Below are positions 57,342 to 64,000 of a DNA stretch of 64,000 bases, one piece after another (the stretch's first letter is position 1; the number at the start of each line of letters is the position of its first letter). Under the pieces are notes generated by a model. That model worked only from the letters and a program-made list of their open reading frames with translations. It had not been told where the DNA came from and did not search any database. A program made the position numbers and the translations under genes. The stretch comes from Deltaproteobacteria bacterium (GTDB lineage Bacteria > Myxococcota > Kuafuiibacteriia > Kuafuiibacteriales > Kuafuiibacteriaceae). The stretch is from NCBI GenBank assembly GCA_016703535.1, contig JADJBV010000001.1:930001-994000 (forward strand), written 5' to 3'.

Positions 57342-58634
57342 ATGACCCAGACCCTGGCCGAAGTATTTGCCGTCGCCGAAAAGGACTTCACGAGCGGGCG
57401 CTACCCGGAGGCACTCCGCGGCTACGTCGCGATCATCGACGCTGCCCCTCGCTACACCCGGGCCCGCTACCGAGTGGCCGACACCCTGCTCAACCTGGGG
57501 GATCGGCAACGGGCCAAAGAGGTCTACAAAGGGCTGGCCTGGCACTACATCAAGGCCGGCCACCCGCTGCTCGGGTTGGTGGTCTGCAAGATGGTCCTGG
57601 CCTTGGACCCGAGCTACGACGACCTGCTCTACATCTTGGCCGAGCTCTACTCCTCCGAGTCGGATCGGGTCGGCGACGTGGATCTGCCCGCGCCCCTGCC
57701 GCTCCCGGACGGCGCCCCGGCCCCCGACGTTCCCAACATCGACGCGCCGACCTTGCTGGAGACCGCCGCCAAGAAGGCCGCCGACACCGACAAGATCACC
57801 GAGGTCCCTCAGCGATTCCCGTTGATCCCGCTGTTTTCCCACCTGGCCGAGGACGCCTTCATCAAGGTCCTCGGCAGCCTCAAGTTGCGGCGCCACACCG
57901 ACGGTGAGGTGGTGATCAAAGAGGGCGATCCTGGCGACTCCTTCTTCATGTTGGCCGACGGCGTGGTGGTGGTCAGCAAGAAGTTGGGCGGCAAAGACAC
58001 GGTGTTGGCCAACCTCCACCAAGGGGCGGTCTTCGGCGAGATGGCCTTGGTCTCGAACGCGCCTCGGGCCGCCACCGTCACCGCTCAAGGCGACGTGGAT
58101 CTGCTGGAGCTGTCGCGCAAAGATCTGGAGGAACACGCCGGCGAGCTGGAGAGCGTGAAGCAGGCGCTAAAGAAGTTCACCCGCGGCCGGTTTTTGGCCA
58201 ACCTGGCCGCCACCAGCCCGTTGTTCAAGCCCCTCGACAAGGCCTCCCGCCGGGCCCTGATGGCCAAGTTCAAGCCCCAGAAGGTCTTCCCGGGCGACGT
58301 TTTGATCGAAGAGGGGGAGCCGGGAAAAGGCCTTTATTTGGCGCTCCGGGGCGACTTCAAGGTGACGGCCAAAGGAGGCCTGGAGTTGGCCACCCTGCGG
58401 GGCGGCGAGGTCTTCGGCGAGATCTCGTTGCTCAAGGACGCGCCCACCAACGCCACGGTCACCGCCCACTCCATCGGTGAAGTGTTGTTCCTCTCCAAGG
58501 AGGACTTCCACGAGATGTTGCTCACCCACCCCGAGGTGAAGGAGACCTTGGCCGAGATGTCCGAGGAGCGGGTCCGGGCTCGCCACCAGCTCACCGGCGA
58601 GATCGTCACCGACGACGAGAGGGTGATGGTCTAG
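57342..58634 (+). CDS. TPR protein with two cyclic-nucleotide-binding domains
   Basis: A 430-residue cytoplasmic protein. Residues 1-115 form TPR-type helices (KDFTSGRYPEALRGYVAIID, RQRAKEVYKGLAWHYIKAG). A Pro-rich linker follows. Two cNMP-binding barrels sit at about 165-280 (VVIKEGDPGDSFFMLADGVV, GAVFGEMALVSNAPRAATVT) and 285-405 (VLIEEGEPGKGLYLALRGDF, GEVFGEISLLKDAPTNATVT). Both keep the FGE(M/I)xL phosphate-binding loop, followed by P-R/T-A/N-A. In the first, APRAAT has the nucleotide-binding Arg; in the second it is APTNAT, so binding there is doubtful. No DNA-binding or catalytic domain follows, so it must signal through a partner. It resembles the regulatory half of PKA-type and similar bacterial CNB adaptors. 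Confidence 0.86.
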   Translation: MTQTLAEVFAVAEKDFTSGRYPEALRGYVAIIDAAPRYTRARYRVADTLLNLGDRQRAKEVYKGLAWHYIKAGHPLLGLVVCKMVLALDPSYDDLLYILAELYSSESDRVGDVDLPAPLPLPDGAPAPDVPNIDAPTLLETAAKKAADTDKITEVPQRFPLIPLFSHLAEDAFIKVLGSLKLRRHTDGEVVIKEGDPGDSFFMLADGVVVVSKKLGGKDTVLANLHQGAVFGEMALVSNAPRAATVTAQGDVDLLELSRKDLEEHAGELESVKQALKKFTRGRFLANLAATSPLFKPLDKASRRALMAKFKPQKVFPGDVLIEEGEPGKGLYLALRGDFKVTAKGGLELATLRGGEVFGEISLLKDAPTNATVTAHSIGEVLFLSKEDFHEMLLTHPEVKETLAEMSEERVRARHQLTGEIVTDDERVMV

Positions 58635-58643
58635 CAGGCCTTG

Positions 58644-58730
58644 GGGTCCCGGTCCGGCAAAGCCAGGCAAAGCCGGCCCATCCCTCTACGCCCGCAGGGG
58701 CGGGCTGCGCGCCTCCGGCTTGCGAGGGCC
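58644..58730. repeat. Intergenic direct repeat, copy 1
   Basis: A GC-rich sequence of about 87 bp starting GGGTCCCGGTCCGGCAAAGC and ending in GCTTGCGAGGGCC. It contains small hairpins (CCGGCAAAGCCGG type and GCCCGCAGGGGCGGGC). It begins 9 nt after the stop of the cyclic-nucleotide-binding gene. Relative to copy 2 it has an internal duplication of about 10 bp. Confidence 0.75.
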
Positions 58731-58740
58731 TTGGGGTCCC

Positions 58741-59024
58741 GGTCCCAATACCGGTCAGTTTAGCCTTCGTTTCGAGGTGGATGGTGGTGTCGCTGGAGCC
58801 AGGACTTCTTTGGACTCTTCCTGGTTTCCTGGCCTCCTAAGCGGTTTTACTGGCGGCGCCCCGGACACGAGATCGCAGGTGCGGCATCGAGGGGGGATTG
58901 GAGACCGCTTAGGAATGCAGGAACCTAGGAGCCCGAGGAATTGGGCCCCCGAAAGCGAGCCTTGAAGTCCGAGAGGCGTTCGGCCTCCAATCGAAAGCCG
59001 GCTAACTGATCGGTATTGGGTCCC
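58741..59024. mobile_element. 284-bp inverted-repeat element, MITE-like
   Basis: The ends are imperfect inverted repeats: left GGTCCCAATACCGGTCAGTT continuing TAGCC, right reading outward GGGACCCAATACCGATCAGT continuing TAGCC. A second inverted pair lies inside (58820-58847 with 58902-58929; core CCTAAGCGGT / ACCGCTTAGG). The frames are too short to code for a transposase. It sits between the two direct repeats. The structure fits a miniature inverted-repeat transposable element. A structured RNA or bidirectional terminator is the alternative. Confidence 0.55.
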
Positions 59025-59094
59025 GGTCCGGCAAAGCCGGCCCACCCCTCTACGCCCGCAGGGGCGGGCTGCGCACCTTCCGCTTGCGAGGGCC
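59018..59094. repeat. Intergenic direct repeat, copy 2
   Basis: The same sequence as copy 1 (GGGTCCCGGTCCGGCAAAGC to GCTTGCGAGGGCC) with a few substitutions and without the 10-bp internal duplication. It ends at the stop codon of the hotdog gene. Together with copy 1 it brackets the inverted-repeat element. Confidence 0.75.
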
Positions 59095-59564
59095 TATGCT
59101 TCGACCCTCTGCCAGACGGCGGTTTGTTCGCCTTCGTAGACGGTCTTTTGGCCTTGGGTGAACTTGAAGACGTAGGTGGCGAAGATCTGTTCCCGGATCT
59201 TGCGGACCTTGGTCGCGTGCCCCTCGAGGATCATCGGAGGACCGAGTTCGGCCAGGGCGGAGAAGCGGGCGTCGTGGATGCGGACGCCGTAGCCGATCCA
59301 TCCCTCTCGATGTTTGAGGCCCAGGCAGTAGTAGGCGTGGACGAAGCCGACCATTCCGGTCAGGTGCACCATCAAGCCGCCGGAGACGTGGGCGGGGTGG
59401 CGGATCGGGTGGTTCCGTTGTTCTCGGGTGAGGGGCAACTCGGCGTGGGTGGGTAGGCGCACGCGCACCCGGCCCGCCTCCCGATCGATCTCCAGGATCT
59501 CGTCGATCAAGAGGCCACCAGGGCCGTAGGGACAGTCCGCGACGAACTCAGCTTCCAGGGGCAC
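59094..59564 (-). CDS. Hotdog-fold thioesterase-like protein
   Basis: A 156-residue cytoplasmic protein with the hotdog fold: an N-terminal strand pair (LLIDEILEIDREAGRVRVRL), a central helix with HPAHVSGGLMVHLTGMVGFV, the active-site region in FabA/FabZ and acyl-CoA thioesterases, and final long strands (ILEGHATKVRKIREQIFATY, VFKFTQGQKTVYEGEQTAVW). The catalytic residue is not certain: the helix carries a His and a Gly-Gly, but no clear Asp/Glu. Its likely substrate is an acyl-CoA or acyl-ACP. The start is a GTG. It is divergent from the ArsA-like pair and ends in copy 2 of the intergenic repeat. Confidence 0.75.
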   Translation of the reverse strand: MPLEAEFVADCPYGPGGLLIDEILEIDREAGRVRVRLPTHAELPLTREQRNHPIRHPAHVSGGLMVHLTGMVGFVHAYYCLGLKHREGWIGYGVRIHDARFSALAELGPPMILEGHATKVRKIREQIFATYVFKFTQGQKTVYEGEQTAVWQRVEA

Positions 59565-59622
59565 GGGCGGAAGTTGCCTCTTCGGCCTCCCTGTTGAAAG
59601 CGCTTTTTCGCCAGGGAAAAAC

Positions 59623-60570
59623 GTGGGACAGAGGCAAGTTGTGGCGGACGGCGCACAATCGCTGCTCGACCGTCGCTTTCAAGTGGTGGTGGGGAAGGGC
59701 GGCGTCGGCCGCACCTTGGTCGCTTCGGCGATCGCCCTCCGTTCCGCCCGGTCGGGCCGTCGGACCCTGTTGCTCGAGGTCAACGCCCCCGACAACTGCG
59801 CCGCCACTTTGGGGGTCGCCCCGGCCGTCGACGTCCCCCGAGAGGTGATGTCCGAGCTGTACCTCTGTCGCATGACCCCGGAAGGCGCCATGCGCGAATA
59901 CGCCCTGTTGGTGCTCAAGTTCAAGGCCCTCTACACCTTGGTCTTCGAGAACCGTTTGGTGAAGTACCTGCTCCGCTCCATCCCCTCCCTCGGCGAGTTC
60001 ACCATGCTTGGCAAGGCTTGGTACCACGCCGAAGAACGGCTCCCGGATGGCAGCCTCAAATACGAACGGGTGATCATTGACGCGCCGGCCACCGGCCACG
60101 CCATCACCTTCCTTTCGGTGGCCCGGACCGTCGCCGACATCACGCCCCCCGGGGTGATGAAAGACGCCGCCGAAAAGATGGCCCAGCTGGTGGAGTCCAA
60201 AGATTATTCGGCGCTCCACGTGGTCACCTTGCCCGAGGAGATGCCGGTCAACGAAGGCCTGGAGATGTTGGCCGCGGGCCGGGGCAAGTTGCGCATGACG
60301 GCCGGCGTCGGCTTCGTCAATCGGCGCCTACCCTCGCTGGTGTCCAGCGCCGAGGCCACCACCATCGACGCCTTGGATCCGAAGGCGCCCGGCCTCGGCC
60401 CCTACCTGCAAGCGGTGGCGGGGCGTCGCGCCCGGGAGCGATTCCAGGGCGCCCACGAACAACGTTTTCGGGAGGCCTCGGGCCTGCCGGTGTTGACCAT
60501 CCCCGAACTTGGTCCGGGACCTCCGGCCCTCGAAGAGGTGGTGCAAATTTTGGGCGGGTCCAAGCCGTGA
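59623..60570 (+). CDS. ArsA/Get3-like ATPase subunit with altered P-loop (A)
   Basis: A 315-residue cytoplasmic ATPase-fold protein of the ArsA/TRC40 (Get3) group. The P-loop is GKGGVGRT (24-31): the signature lysine K25 of the deviant Walker A is kept, but the canonical lysine is Arg30. The switch I region (LLLEVNAPDN) lacks the usual DxDPA. Switch II keeps IDAPATGHAI. The C-terminal part has a helical region with FVNRRLPSL. It starts with GTG 59623; a GTG six codons later is possible. Its stop overlaps the second ATPase by 4 bp. The losses are complementary to those of the next gene, implying a heterodimer. The membrane-protein or ion cargo is unknown. Confidence 0.82.
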   Translation: MGQRQVVADGAQSLLDRRFQVVVGKGGVGRTLVASAIALRSARSGRRTLLLEVNAPDNCAATLGVAPAVDVPREVMSELYLCRMTPEGAMREYALLVLKFKALYTLVFENRLVKYLLRSIPSLGEFTMLGKAWYHAEERLPDGSLKYERVIIDAPATGHAITFLSVARTVADITPPGVMKDAAEKMAQLVESKDYSALHVVTLPEEMPVNEGLEMLAAGRGKLRMTAGVGFVNRRLPSLVSSAEATTIDALDPKAPGLGPYLQAVAGRRARERFQGAHEQRFREASGLPVLTIPELGPGPPALEEVVQILGGSKP

Positions 60571-61703
60571 GGCCCAACGTCAACCAGCGGCTGGCGATCG
60601 CCCGCTGCGTGATCTGCGTGGGGCCCGGCGGCGTCGGCAAGACCTCGACCTCGGCGGCGGTGGCCATCGAAGCGGCCCGGCGGGGCCGTCGCACCTTGGT
60701 GTTGACCATCGACCCGGCCAAACGCCTGGCCAACGCCCTGGGCCTGCCCGAGATCGGCAACGAGGAGCGGCTCATCGATCCGTCGGCCTTCACGCGGCAG
60801 GGCCTGGCGCCGCCGACCGCACCCCTGTCGGCGATGATGCTCGACATCAAGCGGACCTGGGACGAGGTCGTGACCCGGCACCACCCGGATCCCGAACGCC
60901 GGCAGCGGCTCCTCGAAAATCCGCTCTACGTGGCCATGTCCACCGCCTTGGCCGGTTCTCAGGAGTACATGGCGATGGAGAAGCTCCACGAGCTCTCTTC
61001 TCGCACCCACGATCCCCTGGACCTGATCGTGCTCGACACGCCGCCGGCCAACCACGCCGTCGACTTCCTGGAGGCGCCGAACAAGATCATCGACGCCTTG
61101 GACAACGACGCGACCCGCTGGTTGCTGGAGCCCTACCACCAGAAAAAGAAGCTGACCAAAAAGCTCTTCGACGCCGGCTCTTCGTTTTTTATCCGCACCA
61201 TCTCGCGCTTCACCGGCACCGAACTCCTGACCGATCTTGGAGAACTTTTGGCCGGGTTTCAGGGCATGTTTGACGGCTTTCGGGCCCGGGCCGAGGCGGT
61301 CCGGAAGCTCTTGGCCGCCGACACCACCGACTTTTGGGTGTTGAGCACGCCGCTGCAGGCCGACGAGGCTCAGGACTTTTGGGCCCGTTTGTCCGAGCGG
61401 GATCTCTTGGTGGCGGCGGTGGTCCTGAACCGGGCCACGCCCGATCCCTACGACGGCGCTGGGCCGGCCGATCCAGCGGCCTTGTTGGCGGCCATCCAGA
61501 GGGCCGGGGGCTCGCCCGAGCTGGCCCAACGGGTCGTGGCCGTGACCCAGCAGATGGCGACCCAGGCAGCGGCGGAACGGGCCCGGGCCGAGGTGTTGCG
61601 GGGGGCAGTCGCGGGGACACCCGTCATCCTGGTGCCCCAGCGGCCCGAGGACGTCCACGACCTGGTGGGTTTGGAAGCCCTGCGGCAGGGTTTGTTTGGG
61701 TAG
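60567..61703 (+). CDS. ArsA/Get3-like ATPase subunit with altered P-loop (B)
   Basis: A 378-residue ArsA/TRC40-type ATPase. The P-loop is GPGGVGKT (19-26): the canonical lysine K25 and Thr26 are kept, but the signature lysine of the deviant Walker A is Pro20. Switch I (VLTIDPAKRLANALG) keeps the Asp-Pro-Ala motif, and switch II is VLDTPPANHAVDF. A helical region (residues 170-260) contains LFDAGSSFFIRTI. It has the nucleotide-binding features its neighbour lacks and lacks the signature lysine its neighbour keeps. Its GTG start overlaps the upstream stop. Tail-anchored-protein targeting and ion-pump regulation are both known for this family; neither can be chosen here. Confidence 0.85.
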   Translation: MRPNVNQRLAIARCVICVGPGGVGKTSTSAAVAIEAARRGRRTLVLTIDPAKRLANALGLPEIGNEERLIDPSAFTRQGLAPPTAPLSAMMLDIKRTWDEVVTRHHPDPERRQRLLENPLYVAMSTALAGSQEYMAMEKLHELSSRTHDPLDLIVLDTPPANHAVDFLEAPNKIIDALDNDATRWLLEPYHQKKKLTKKLFDAGSSFFIRTISRFTGTELLTDLGELLAGFQGMFDGFRARAEAVRKLLAADTTDFWVLSTPLQADEAQDFWARLSERDLLVAAVVLNRATPDPYDGAGPADPAALLAAIQRAGGSPELAQRVVAVTQQMATQAAAERARAEVLRGAVAGTPVILVPQRPEDVHDLVGLEALRQGLFG

Positions 61704-61826
61704 CACACTTTTCACTACCTGAAGAAAAGCGAGGAACCGACGGTTCTATTGGGCTGTCCACTCGATCGCCGGTCGACGGATCCGAAATAATCGGCGGACG
61801 GGCGACGAAGGAGACCGGGAGGTCGG

Positions 61827-62921
61827 ATGCTGAAGAGATCGGGTTGGATGCTCCTCTTGGCCGCGTGTGCGACCACGCCCAAAGGTCCACTGGGCTCCAC
61901 GGAGCCGGAACAAGTGAAGATGGAGCCGATCATGGTTCGGGCCGCGCCCGATCCGCTGACCGGCCTCGACGGTTACGACGCCGAGGCGCTCCTCGAGGTC
62001 GGCAACGAGCAGTTTCGTCAGGCTGCGTACGATCGGGCCATCAAGGTCTTCGAGAAGTTGCTGGAGCAGTTCCCGGAGTCGGCCAGCGTTCCCAAGGCCT
62101 ACTACAACCTCGGGCTCTCTTACGAGCAGCTGGCCGAACCCGAAAAGGCCCACGTGCACTTCCGTCGGGTGATCGAAGGCCACCCGAAGAGCGACACCTG
62201 GAAAGACGCTCACTTTCGTGACTGCCTCTCCTTGGCCAAGTTGGGGCGCTGGAAGGACGTGGCCGACACCTTCTGGGCGGCCCGCCAGATCCCAGGGCTG
62301 ACGGTGATGGACGAGCTGGAGGCCCGAGTAGGGCAGGGCGTCGCCATGTTCATGCAGGACGACTACGCCACCGCCGAACGCGAGTTCATGTCGGCGATCC
62401 GTTTTTTCGAGGACCACGAAAAAAACGAGTACCTGCCCGCCGACTATTTTGTGGGGCAGGCCCGCTTTTATTTGGGTGAGATCTACGCCCGGGAGTTCGA
62501 GGGCTTCGTGCTCAAGGCTCCGGAGGTCAGCCACGATCAGTGGGTCGAGATGATGGGCAAGGAGCTGGAGCAGAAGTGTCAGCTCCTGCTCCGGGCCCAA
62601 AACAACCTGATCCGCGCCATCCGAGTGGGGCACACCGGGTGGGCGACCGCCTCGGGCTTTCGGATCGGCTCGCTCTACGAACGCCTCTACGACGATCTGA
62701 TCCAGGTGCCGGTGCCGCCGGGGGTCGACGAAGAGGCCAAGTCCTTCTACCAGTCCCAGCTGCGCGAGAAGGTTTCGGTGCTGGTGGTGAAGGCGATCAA
62801 GATCTACGAGCAATCGCTGCAAATGGCGCAGCGGGTCGGTGAAAAGAACGAGTGGGTGGAGCGGACCAGCATGTCGCTGGAGCGGATGAAGACGCTGTAT
62901 CTCAGCCAAAAAGAAGGCTGA
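61827..62921 (+). CDS. TPR lipoprotein
   Basis: A 364-residue exported lipoprotein. The N-terminus MLKRSGWMLLLAACA has a lipobox (LLAAC). Residues 45-180 form TPR repeats (ALLEVGNEQFRQAAYDRAIK, KAYYNLGLSYEQLAEPEKAH, HFRDCLSLAKLGRWKDVADT). Further helical repeats follow to about 350, with basic and acidic surface residues. The ATG is preceded by GGGAGGTCGG, a good ribosome-binding site 4 nt away. It follows the ArsA pair after 123 nt that hold a GAACCG/CGGTTC inverted repeat and no gene. It converges on a cytochrome gene. BamD-like or secretion-accessory lipoproteins look similar, but no specific family is identified. Confidence 0.82.
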   Translation: MLKRSGWMLLLAACATTPKGPLGSTEPEQVKMEPIMVRAAPDPLTGLDGYDAEALLEVGNEQFRQAAYDRAIKVFEKLLEQFPESASVPKAYYNLGLSYEQLAEPEKAHVHFRRVIEGHPKSDTWKDAHFRDCLSLAKLGRWKDVADTFWAARQIPGLTVMDELEARVGQGVAMFMQDDYATAEREFMSAIRFFEDHEKNEYLPADYFVGQARFYLGEIYAREFEGFVLKAPEVSHDQWVEMMGKELEQKCQLLLRAQNNLIRAIRVGHTGWATASGFRIGSLYERLYDDLIQVPVPPGVDEEAKSFYQSQLREKVSVLVVKAIKIYEQSLQMAQRVGEKNEWVERTSMSLERMKTLYLSQKEG

Positions 62922-62930
62922 GATCCGAGC

Positions 62931-63305
62931 TCACTGCTTCTGGAGGAGGGCGACGCCTTCCCAAACGGCCTTGGCGTCCTTGAGGGCCGCGCCCTCGACG
63001 TTCTTGATCAGCTCAGCGGCGGCCGCGTCCTTCTTGGCCTGATCCTTTTCGCCGACGACCGCGGTGAAGAAGGCCCGGGTCTTGTCCTTGGCGGGTACCT
63101 TGTCGCTGTCGAACTCACCCTTGACGTGGCAGGCGGTGCACTTCACGCCGAGGCCCTTGGAGATGGCCTTCATGCCCTTCTCCAGGTCTTTGCCGTTGTT
63201 CTTCAGCACTTTGAGGTTCTTGAAGTTTTCGTCGGCGTGGGCCGTAGTGGCCGCCGAAACACCGAGAGCGAGGACAAAAGCCGAAGCGTAGAGCGAAAGC
63301 CGCAT
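62931..63305 (-). CDS. Small periplasmic cytochrome c
   Basis: A 124-residue c-type cytochrome with a clear signal peptide (YASAFVLALGVSAATTAHA). The single heme site is CTACH. The surrounding sequence (NLKVLKNNGKDLEKGMKAIS before, KVPAKDKTRAFFTAVVGEKD after) is lysine-rich, as in small periplasmic carriers with a heme near the middle. No distal methionine is obvious, so the second ligand may be His or open. The start ATG 63305 has AGGAGA 5 nt upstream. It overlaps no other gene; it converges on the TPR lipoprotein and is divergent from the truncated gene at the right edge. Confidence 0.85.
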   Translation of the reverse strand: MRLSLYASAFVLALGVSAATTAHADENFKNLKVLKNNGKDLEKGMKAISKGLGVKCTACHVKGEFDSDKVPAKDKTRAFFTAVVGEKDQAKKDAAAAELIKNVEGAALKDAKAVWEGVALLQKQ

Positions 63306-63437
63306 GTAGTCTCCTTGCCGAGTGGGACGAGGCCCTGGGCCGGTCCATTCAAAAAGTCGCGGAACGGCCTTAACCCAATCATCTCCCGCTGTCACGAAGC
63401 TCGTCGTCCCTTGTCCTCCGCTCCGCCCGGGCCCACC

Positions 63438-64000
63438 ATGCGGGCGATGCGCCGGGCTGGGCTGTTCCTGTGCCTCTCCTTGTGCGCGCCCTCACCGCCG
63501 GTCTTCGCGGAGGAACCCGCAACCAAAAGTTATGAACAGCTCCTGACCGCCGGCCGATCGGCGCTGAAGATGAAGGACTGGGCCGTCGCGGAGCAGGCTT
63601 GTAAGGACGCCTTGGCCTCCGCGGATGAGCCGACCAGCGGTGGGCCCCGGTCGGTGCGGGCGGCCAAGTTGTGCGCTGAGCTGGAGGTCGACCGTCGGGA
63701 CTGGCCCGCGGCGGTGCGCCGTTACCGCGACGCCCAACGCCTGGCTTTGGACGACTTGGCCGAACACCGGCGCTTGCTCCTGCTTCGAAAATACGCGGCC
63801 AAAGAAGCGGGCCGGGCGCCGCTGGTCCAGCTGCTCGAAGAGTTGCTGAACGCCGACGATGATCTGCAAGTTGCCTTGCGCCGCCCCGAACGGAGCGGCG
63901 CCGGCCTCCAGAAGACCTTGGCCAGCCTCGCCACTGCCCAGGCCGCCTTCGCCAAAGATCGGGACACCGGCTACTTGCTGTTGATCAAAGCGGTGCGGGT
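63438..64000 (+). CDS. Exported TPR-like protein, truncated by the window edge
   Basis: The open frame continues past the right edge, so only the first 187 residues are seen. MRAMRRAGLFLCLSLCAPSP to about residue 25 is a signal peptide with AFAE-like cleavage (VFAEE). Helical TPR-like units follow: YEQLLTAGRSALKMKDWAVA, then AAKLCAELEVDRRDWPAAVR and RRLLLLRKYAAKEAGRAPLV. No family can be named from this part. A one-mismatch copy of the TGCAA-N6-TTGCA palindrome is inside it (63865). Confidence 0.65.
   Translation, partial: MRAMRRAGLFLCLSLCAPSPPVFAEEPATKSYEQLLTAGRSALKMKDWAVAEQACKDALASADEPTSGGPRSVRAAKLCAELEVDRRDWPAAVRRYRDAQRLALDDLAEHRRLLLLRKYAAKEAGRAPLVQLLEELLNADDDLQVALRRPERSGAGLQKTLASLATAQAAFAKDRDTGYLLLIKAVR
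63865..63880. repeat. Dispersed palindrome, one mismatch
   Basis: TGCAAGTTGCCTTGCG matches TGCAA-N6-TTGCA at 9 of 10 positions. It is in the truncated TPR-like gene. Confidence 0.4.

Noticed and set aside
58635..59097. CRISPR array
   Set aside because: There are only two direct repeat copies of about 80 bp with one 290-bp spacer that is itself an inverted repeat, and no cas genes are present anywhere in the window.

Overview
This is a high-GC, gene-dense bacterial chromosome segment. Several traits point to Myxococcota (the former myxobacterial Deltaproteobacteria). They include surface lipoproteins with Asp/Gly-rich linkers, a MYXO-CTERM-like C-terminal sorting tail, pseudokinases, FHA, PilZ and DUF4388-type regulators, and many multiheme c-type cytochromes. 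Genus and species cannot be named from the sequence. Many genes overlap by 4 bp (ATGA or GTGA). A second set of genes carries a TTGNNN-N17/18-TANNNT promoter ending only 5-12 nt before the start codon, which suggests frequent leaderless or near-leaderless transcription.

Layout. 1-2240: the conserved pheT end, a MerR regulator, ihfA, and a Lys/Glu-repeat secreted peptide. 2256-6445: an AraC regulator divergent from an NAD(P)-binding protein, an isolated nuoN, an FmdB zinc ribbon and a small unknown gene. 6500-11508: tRNA-Cys, a membrane pseudokinase, a heptaheme cytochrome, tRNA-Arg, a monoheme protein and a DUF2490 protein. 11505-14721: an operon running leftwards (lysine-2,3-aminomutase-like radical SAM enzyme, aminotransferase, MarR regulator, DUF2490 protein) behind two copies of a palindromic operator. 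14729-24388: a tetraheme cytochrome, secreted proteins, lipoproteins and three amidohydrolases, the last two an intact/degenerate tandem pair. 24385-30288: a 1967-residue coiled-coil protein with a methyltransferase-like head.

30647-35178 is the most unusual block. It is a tight operon that looks like a sulfur-transfer system. A MoeB/ThiF-type E1 domain lacking its N-terminal arginine-finger helix is fused to TusA. It is followed by a 122-residue degenerate E1 half that carries exactly that helix. Next come a JAMM peptidase fused to a degenerate ATP sulfurylase, an FHA/pseudokinase protein, and a three-cysteine LarE. I read the first two genes as a split, heterodimeric E1, analogous to the inactive/active adenylation halves of eukaryotic E1 enzymes.

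35243-49411: a dual-anchored lipoprotein, a beta-propeller-like lipoprotein, an NtrC-type two-component system with a coiled-coil partner, an RlmM-like methyltransferase, a PHP-domain lipoprotein, HutF, a HEAT protein and an RluA pseudouridine synthase. 49469-58634: secreted unknowns, a 1087-residue PilZ/DUF4388/J-like protein, a DUF971-HEAT operon and a double cyclic-nucleotide-binding protein. 58635-59094: a non-coding block with two direct repeats flanking a 284-bp inverted-repeat element that looks like a MITE. 59094-64000: a hotdog protein, two ArsA/Get3-like ATPases with complementary P-loop defects, a TPR lipoprotein, a small cytochrome c and a truncated TPR-like gene.

Across the right two thirds of the window a 16-bp palindrome, TGCAA-N6-TTGCA, recurs six times exactly and at least five times with one mismatch. 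It lies mostly inside genes and in three different codon phases, so it looks selected at the DNA level.
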